A stretch of 64,000 bases of DNA. Origin: Salinilacihabitans rarus. GTDB lineage: Archaea > Halobacteriota > Halobacteria > Halobacteriales > Natrialbaceae. Of the stretch, positions 60,539-64,000 are shown piece by piece. The stretch's first letter is position 1. Each line of letters starts with the position of its first letter. The notes below the pieces were generated by a model that had not been told where the DNA came from, searched no databases, and worked only from the letters and a program-made list of their open reading frames with translations. The stretch covers positions 3,038,001-3,102,000 of the forward strand of contig NZ_CP100762.1 of assembly GCF_024296665.1 (NCBI RefSeq). The letters are read 5' to 3'. Both the position numbers and the translations under genes were made by a program.

Positions 60539-61452
60539 CGGTCCACCTCCGCTCCGGGTACCGAGTCGGCGTCGAGGGCGGCCAGCACCGCTTCGAGGTC
60601 CTCGCGGTAGTCCTCGGAGAGGCGGGTCAGCGGCGGGCGGAGCCGCGCCGGGCCGTAGCCGCGGATCGCCATCGCCTCCTTGACCGGGATCGGGTTGGTC
60701 TCGACGAACAGCGCCCGGAAGAGGGGGCCGAGTTCGCGGTGGATCGCGCGGGCGCGCTCGTAGTCGCCTTCGAGGGCCGCGCCGACCATGGCGACGGTGC
60801 GCTCGGGTTCGACGTTGGCGGCGACGCTGATCGTCCCCGTCCCGCCGACGGCGAGGACCGGGAGGGTGAGCGCGTCGTCGCCCGAGAGCACCGCGAACTC
60901 GCGGTCGGCGGTGCGCTCGACGATCTCGCCGATGGCGCCGAGGTCGCCCTCGGCGGCCTTGTAGCCGGCGACGTTGGGGTGGGCGGCGAGTTCGACGGCG
61001 GTGTCGGGGTCGATCGACCGGCCGGTGCGGGACGGGACGTTGTAGACGATCTGGGGCAGGTCGACGGCGTCCGCGATCGTCCGGTAGTGTTCGAGCAGGC
61101 CCCGCTGTTCGGGCTTGTTGTAGTACGGCGAGATGAGCAGCAGGCCGTCGGCGCCGGCGTCGGCCGCGCGCTCGGAGAGTTCGAGCGCCTCGCGGGTGTT
61201 GTTCGAGCCGGTGCCGGCGATCACGGGGACGTCGGAGACGGCGTCGACGACCGTCTCGACGACGCGAACGTGTTCGTCGTGGGTGAGCGTCGCGGACTCG
61301 CCGGTGGAGCCGACGGGGACGAGGCCGTCGACGCCCGCGGCTTCGAGGCGGCGGGCGTCGGCGCGGAGCGTTTCGAAGTCGATGCGTTCGTCGGCGTCGA
61401 ACGGCGTACAGATCGCCGGGAAGACGCCGGTCAGGTCGATCGCTGGTGTCAT
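60535..61452 (-). CDS. dapA: 4-hydroxy-tetrahydrodipicolinate synthase
   Basis: A 305-residue class I aldolase condensing pyruvate with aspartate semialdehyde, first enzyme committed to lysine. The Schiff-base lysine is in VAGYKAAEGD (K165) and the catalytic tyrosine in IVYNVPSRTG (Y137); GSTGESATLTHDEH is the usual loop. It is the first gene of the dapA-B-D-lysA-F-E operon. No feedback-site judgement is possible by eye. A 313-base leader with strong hairpins precedes it. Confidence 0.96.
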   Translation of the reverse strand: MTPAIDLTGVFPAICTPFDADERIDFETLRADARRLEAAGVDGLVPVGSTGESATLTHDEHVRVVETVVDAVSDVPVIAGTGSNNTREALELSERAADAGADGLLLISPYYNKPEQRGLLEHYRTIADAVDLPQIVYNVPSRTGRSIDPDTAVELAAHPNVAGYKAAEGDLGAIGEIVERTADREFAVLSGDDALTLPVLAVGGTGTISVAANVEPERTVAMVGAALEGDYERARAIHRELGPLFRALFVETNPIPVKEAMAIRGYGPARLRPPLTRLSEDYREDLEAVLAALDADSVPGAEVDR

Positions 61453-61473
61453 GTCGTGTGGTGGGGTGGAGCC

Positions 61474-61497
61474 GTCGCCGGGGTCTCGGCCGGCGAC
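61474..61497 (-). promoter_or_regulatory. proximal hairpin of the dapA leader
   Basis: GTCGCCGG (61474-61481) pairs with CCGGCGAC (61490-61497) around an 8-base loop, 22-45 bases before the dapA ATG. It could mask or expose the start region. Confidence 0.4.
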
Positions 61498-61599
61498 TCG
61501 TCGGTAGTCGGCGCGCGTGCGGTCCGGACCGCGCCCGCGACGGGGGTGCCACTCCCGCCGCGAGCGCTCTCACGCGCGTTTTTTGGGAAAACGAGGGGT

Positions 61600-61641
61600 C
61601 GCGTCGCTCCCGGCGGCCCGAACCCGGACGGGAGCGACGCG
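61600..61641 (-). promoter_or_regulatory. 13-bp hairpin of the dapA leader or upstream terminator
   Basis: CGCGTCGCTCCCG (61600-61612) is exactly complementary to CGGGAGCGACGCG (61629-61641), loop 16 bases. In the dapA direction it is followed by an A/T block (61577-61593) that can itself form CGTTTT/AAAACG. Attenuator, riboswitch platform, or bidirectional terminator are all possible. Confidence 0.5.
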
Positions 61642-61732
61642 GCGCATACGGTGGACACCGACCCGGGCCGACTTAGCGGTTGCGTCCGCCGCCATTCCTG
61701 CCGGTCGGTCGCCTCGCGGTACACTCCGGGCG

Positions 61733-61739
61733 TTTTATA
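61733..61739 (+). promoter_or_regulatory. TATA box of htpX
   Basis: TTTTATA centred 30 bases before ATG 61766, supporting that start rather than the in-frame upstream ATG 61517. Confidence 0.6.
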
Positions 61740-61765
61740 CTTCTCTATCGCCACCCGGCGGATAC

Positions 61766-62590
61766 ATGGCAGACCTCGGACTGCGACTCCGGATGCTGGT
61801 CGTCGGATCGATCCTGGCGGCGTTTTACCTGTTCGTCGGGATCGTCGGCCTGACGATCCTCGGCCCCGGTTCCTGGCCGCTGGTGGTGGTGCTCATGCTC
61901 ACCTTCCCGGTGGTACAGTACAAGATCGGCACGTGGAGCGCCACCCGGGGGGCCGAGGAGATGCCGGAGACCGGACCGTACGGCGAGATCCACCGCGCGA
62001 CCGAGTCCCTGAGCCGCGACATGGGAATCGAGAAACCCCGGCTGCTGGTCACGCGGATGGGCGTGCCGAACGCGTTCGCGACCGGCCGCCGCGGCGACGG
62101 CGTCGTCGTCGTCTCCGAGGAACTCGTCGCCCTCCTCGACCGCGACGAACTGGAGGGGGTCGTCGCCCACGAACTCGCACACATCAAGAACCGCGACGTC
62201 CTGCTGATGACCCTCGGGAGTTCCATCGGGATGATGGTCGGCTGGGCGGTCTACTTCGTGTACGCGTTCGCCGGCGACGAGAACCCCGGCGGCTTCCTCG
62301 CCGGCTACGCGCTCTCGGTCGTCGCGCAACTGCTCGTGACGGTCTTCGTGATGGCCATCTCGCGGTACCGCGAGTACGTCGCCGACGCCGACGCCCGGCG
62401 GGCGATCGGGGGCGGCGAGCCGCTGGCGCGGGCGCTCGAAAAGATCGCCCGCGGCGCCGAGGGCCGCGAGTCCCGCGTCGACGACAGCGTGAGCGCGCTC
62501 TGTATCTTCAACGCCGACCGGGGACTGTTGCAGACGCTGTTCGCGACCCACCCGCCGACCGAGAAGCGAATCGAGCGCCTGCGTCGCTGA
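61766..62590 (+). CDS. htpX: M48 family membrane metalloprotease HtpX
   Basis: A 274-residue membrane protease for quality control of membrane proteins. Two helices at the N terminus (about 8-52) are followed by the zinc motif HELAHIKNRD and a second helix pair after it (about 150-205); the third zinc ligand is the glutamate of SRYREYVADADA. Length and topology match HtpX. The gene is alone and divergent from the dap operon. Confidence 0.93.
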   Translation: MADLGLRLRMLVVGSILAAFYLFVGIVGLTILGPGSWPLVVVLMLTFPVVQYKIGTWSATRGAEEMPETGPYGEIHRATESLSRDMGIEKPRLLVTRMGVPNAFATGRRGDGVVVVSEELVALLDRDELEGVVAHELAHIKNRDVLLMTLGSSIGMMVGWAVYFVYAFAGDENPGGFLAGYALSVVAQLLVTVFVMAISRYREYVADADARRAIGGGEPLARALEKIARGAEGRESRVDDSVSALCIFNADRGLLQTLFATHPPTEKRIERLRR

Positions 62591-62648
62591 TCGGTGCGGC
62601 GAGCGCGGGAGGGAAGCGGTTTTGCCCCTCGCCCGCACACCGTTTCCT

Positions 62649-63146
62649 ATGACGAACGTCCACCCGGGTCAGCGCGTCGCGATGCTCGTCGACGCGCAGA
62701 ACCTCTATCACACCGCGCAGAGCATCTACACTCGTAACATCGACTACTCCTCGCTGCTCGAGGAGGGCGTCGGCGACCGCCAGCTAACCCGGGCGATCGC
62801 CTACGTCATCCGCGCGGACTCCCCCGAGGAGGAGAGCTTCTTCGACGCGCTGGTCGACATCGGCTTCGAGACCAAGATCAAGGACATCAAGCGCTTCTCG
62901 GACGGGACGAAGAAGGCAGACTGGGACGTCGGGATGAGCCTCGACGCGGTCACGCTCGCGAACCACGTCGACACGATCATCCTCTGCACGGGCGACGGCG
63001 ACTTCTCGCGGCTGTGCTCGCACCTGCGCCACGAGGGCGTCCGCGTGGAGGTGATGGCGTTCGGGTCGTCGACCGCGGAGGAACTGATCGAGGCGGCCGA
63101 CGACTTCGTCGACCTCGCCGACCGCCACGAGACGTTCCTGCTCTAG
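62649..63146 (+). CDS. NYN domain (LabA/PIN-like) protein
   Basis: A 165-residue NYN-domain protein with conserved acidic residues of the PIN-like nuclease fold: MLVDAQNLYHTAQ, KADWDVGMSLDAV, LCTGDGDFSRLCSHLRHEG. Archaeal relatives act as RNA-processing or DNA/RNA-binding proteins; LabA in cyanobacteria is tied to the clock. The acidic triad looks intact, so nuclease activity is plausible. ATG 62649 fits a TTTTG box 27 bases upstream. Confidence 0.9.
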   Translation: MTNVHPGQRVAMLVDAQNLYHTAQSIYTRNIDYSSLLEEGVGDRQLTRAIAYVIRADSPEEESFFDALVDIGFETKIKDIKRFSDGTKKADWDVGMSLDAVTLANHVDTIILCTGDGDFSRLCSHLRHEGVRVEVMAFGSSTAEELIEAADDFVDLADRHETFLL

Positions 63147-63322
63147 CCGGCGAGCGCCCGGTTCCGGGCGACCCCGACGAACAGCGCCGCGCCGGCGACG
63201 GCGACCGCCGCGAGCGCGAACAGCGAGACCGAGAGTGTCGAGTCGAGGACCGACGGGCTGACGAACGTCACCGCGCCGACCGCGACCAGCGCCAGCCCGA
63301 GCGAGACCTGCGTGACGTCCAT
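63143..63322 (-). CDS. 59-residue two-helix membrane protein
   Basis: Two hydrophobic stretches (about 6-22 and 32-52) with almost no charge, ending RNRALAG. No family is recognised. A GCTATACG element 27 bases upstream supports ATG 63322 over the ATG at 63334. It is convergent with the NYN gene through a shared CTAG. Confidence 0.6.
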   Translation of the reverse strand: MDVTQVSLGLALVAVGAVTFVSPSVLDSTLSVSLFALAAVAVAGAALFVGVARNRALAG

Positions 63323-63369
63323 ACTGAGACTCACTAGCGAAGGGGATCGTATAGCTTTCCCTATTCACG

Positions 63370-63404
63370 CGCCGATGACACGTGGTGGCGTGTCACTATC
63401 GGCG
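63370..63404. promoter_or_regulatory. long bulged hairpin between divergent genes
   Basis: CGCCGA (63370-63375) and TGACACG (63376-63382) pair with CGTGTCA (63389-63395) and TCGGCG (63399-63404), giving 13 base pairs with a 6-base loop and a 3-base bulge. It lies between the promoters of the small membrane gene and the PUA gene. Confidence 0.45.
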
Positions 63405-63456
63405 GGCGCGAACGCCGGTCGAAGGGCTTTCGATCCGCCGCCGCCAACGCCGGCCA

Positions 63457-63951
63457 ATGAGCGAGTCAGCCGACGGGAGCGCGGACCTCCCGACCATGCG
63501 GACCATCGCGGACTACCAGTTCGGCGCGGGCGCCGGCGCGGCGCTGTTTCCCCCCGACGAGCGCGCGGCGATCACGATCAAGCGGACGACGTCGGGCCGG
63601 CCCCAGCAGGTCCACGCCGACGACGGCCGGATCGTCTCGTTCGGCACCGACGGCCGGTTCACCCTCGGGCTGGAGGGCGGCCGGCGGCTGGCGGCGGCGC
63701 TCGACCCGCCGGCGTACCGCGTGGTCGTCGACGACGAGAGCGAACCGTTCGTCCGCGACGGCAAGAACGTCTTCGCGAAGTTCGTCCGCGGGGTCGACCC
63801 CGCGGTGCGGCCGGGCGACGAGGTGCTCGTCGTCCACGAGCGCGGCGACCTGCTCGCGGTCGGCCGCGCGGAACTCGACGCGGGCGCGATCGAGGACTTC
63901 GAGACGGGGATGGCGGTGTCGGTCCGGGAGGCCGCGCCCGCCGACGACTGA
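63457..63951 (+). CDS. PUA domain protein
   Basis: A 164-residue RNA-binding-type protein. A short N-terminal segment (MRTIADYQFGAGAGAALFP) leads into a PUA fold (KRTTSGRPQQVHADDGRIVSFGTDGRFTLGLEGG, FVRDGKNVFAKFV, RPGDEVLVVHERGDLLAVGRAEL). The block resembles the C-terminal part of archaeosine tRNA-guanine transglycosylase-related proteins, so a role in tRNA modification is likely but unproven. The last 49 bases of the window after its stop show no gene start. Confidence 0.85.
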   Translation: MSESADGSADLPTMRTIADYQFGAGAGAALFPPDERAAITIKRTTSGRPQQVHADDGRIVSFGTDGRFTLGLEGGRRLAAALDPPAYRVVVDDESEPFVRDGKNVFAKFVRGVDPAVRPGDEVLVVHERGDLLAVGRAELDAGAIEDFETGMAVSVREAAPADD

Positions 63952-64000
63952 CCGCCGTTACCGGATCGCGCGCGAGACCGCAGGGTAAAAGGTCGCGCGT

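Larger units (their letters stand above)
61453..61765. other. gene-free interval between dapA and htpX
   Basis: 313 bases with no gene. On the dapA side there are three inverted repeats (61474-61497, 61577-61593, 61600-61641) in what would be a long dapA leader; no good TATA box is seen close to the dapA ATG. The htpX promoter occupies 61733-61765. Confidence 0.6.

Overview
The window is chromosomal DNA of a halophilic archaeon (class Halobacteria). The evidence is very high G+C with strong G/C third positions, strongly acidic proteins, and archaeal or haloarchaeal marker genes: SAMP1, GatD, archaeal HMG-CoA reductase, split GMP synthase subunit B, type II methionine aminopeptidase, a PurN-PurH(AICARFT) fusion, and HalOD1, amphi-Trp and small zinc-ribbon proteins. 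Many genes have a TATA-like or TTTT box about 27 bases before the start codon, which fits leaderless transcripts. I see no rRNA, tRNA, CRISPR array, integrase or intact insertion sequence.

Layout. 1-7.9 kb: gatD, an acetyltransferase, samp1, and a potassium block (two TrkA-C-like membrane proteins divergent from a two-pore-helix K+ channel with RCK domain, then an HPP-UspA protein). 7.9-12.7 kb: a nucleoside-ribose catabolic group (deoC, ribose-1,5-bisphosphate isomerase, PfkB kinase, HalOD1 protein, uridine-phosphorylase-type enzyme, plus a DUF63 membrane protein). 12.7-31.4 kb: mostly single housekeeping or haloarchaeal conserved genes (tRNA methylthiotransferase, HIT protein, map, isoaspartyl peptidase, icd, S9 peptidase, hmgA, amidohydrolase). 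31.5-36.1 kb: a small FAD protein, then an unrecognised four-gene locus with a Tat-exported VWA protein, a CARDB-like partner and two small membrane proteins. 36-40 kb: a sugar dehydrogenase, a membrane protein, PspA and a hydrolase. 40.3-43.2 kb: pyrG-guaAb-small protein, tightly packed. 43.2-43.6 kb: a gene-free, highly structured interval. 43.6-50.2 kb: folate, molybdopterin, isoprenoid and lipid genes (5-FTHF cyclo-ligase, moaB, idi, lipid kinase). 50.2-55.4 kb: nucleotide synthesis with an Lrp regulator (lrp divergent from carA; purH divergent from purB). 55.6-61.5 kb: the succinyl-DAP lysine operon dapA-dapB-dapD-lysA-dapF-dapE, every junction overlapping by 4 bases. 61.7-64 kb: htpX, a NYN protein, a small membrane protein and a PUA protein.

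Themes. Pyrimidine, purine and lysine synthesis genes sit with visible regulatory DNA: paired 15-bp operators at lrp/carA, an inverted CATAATCG/CGATTATG pair at purH/purB, and strong hairpins before dapA. The ribose genes at 8-12.7 kb match the first steps of the non-carboxylating pentose bisphosphate pathway of halophilic archaea. The best candidates for something new are the VWA locus (32.3-36.1 kb), the structured interval at 43.2-43.6 kb with a G-quadruplex motif in a hairpin loop, and short 3-base-loop palindromes inserted in frame in gatD and purH.
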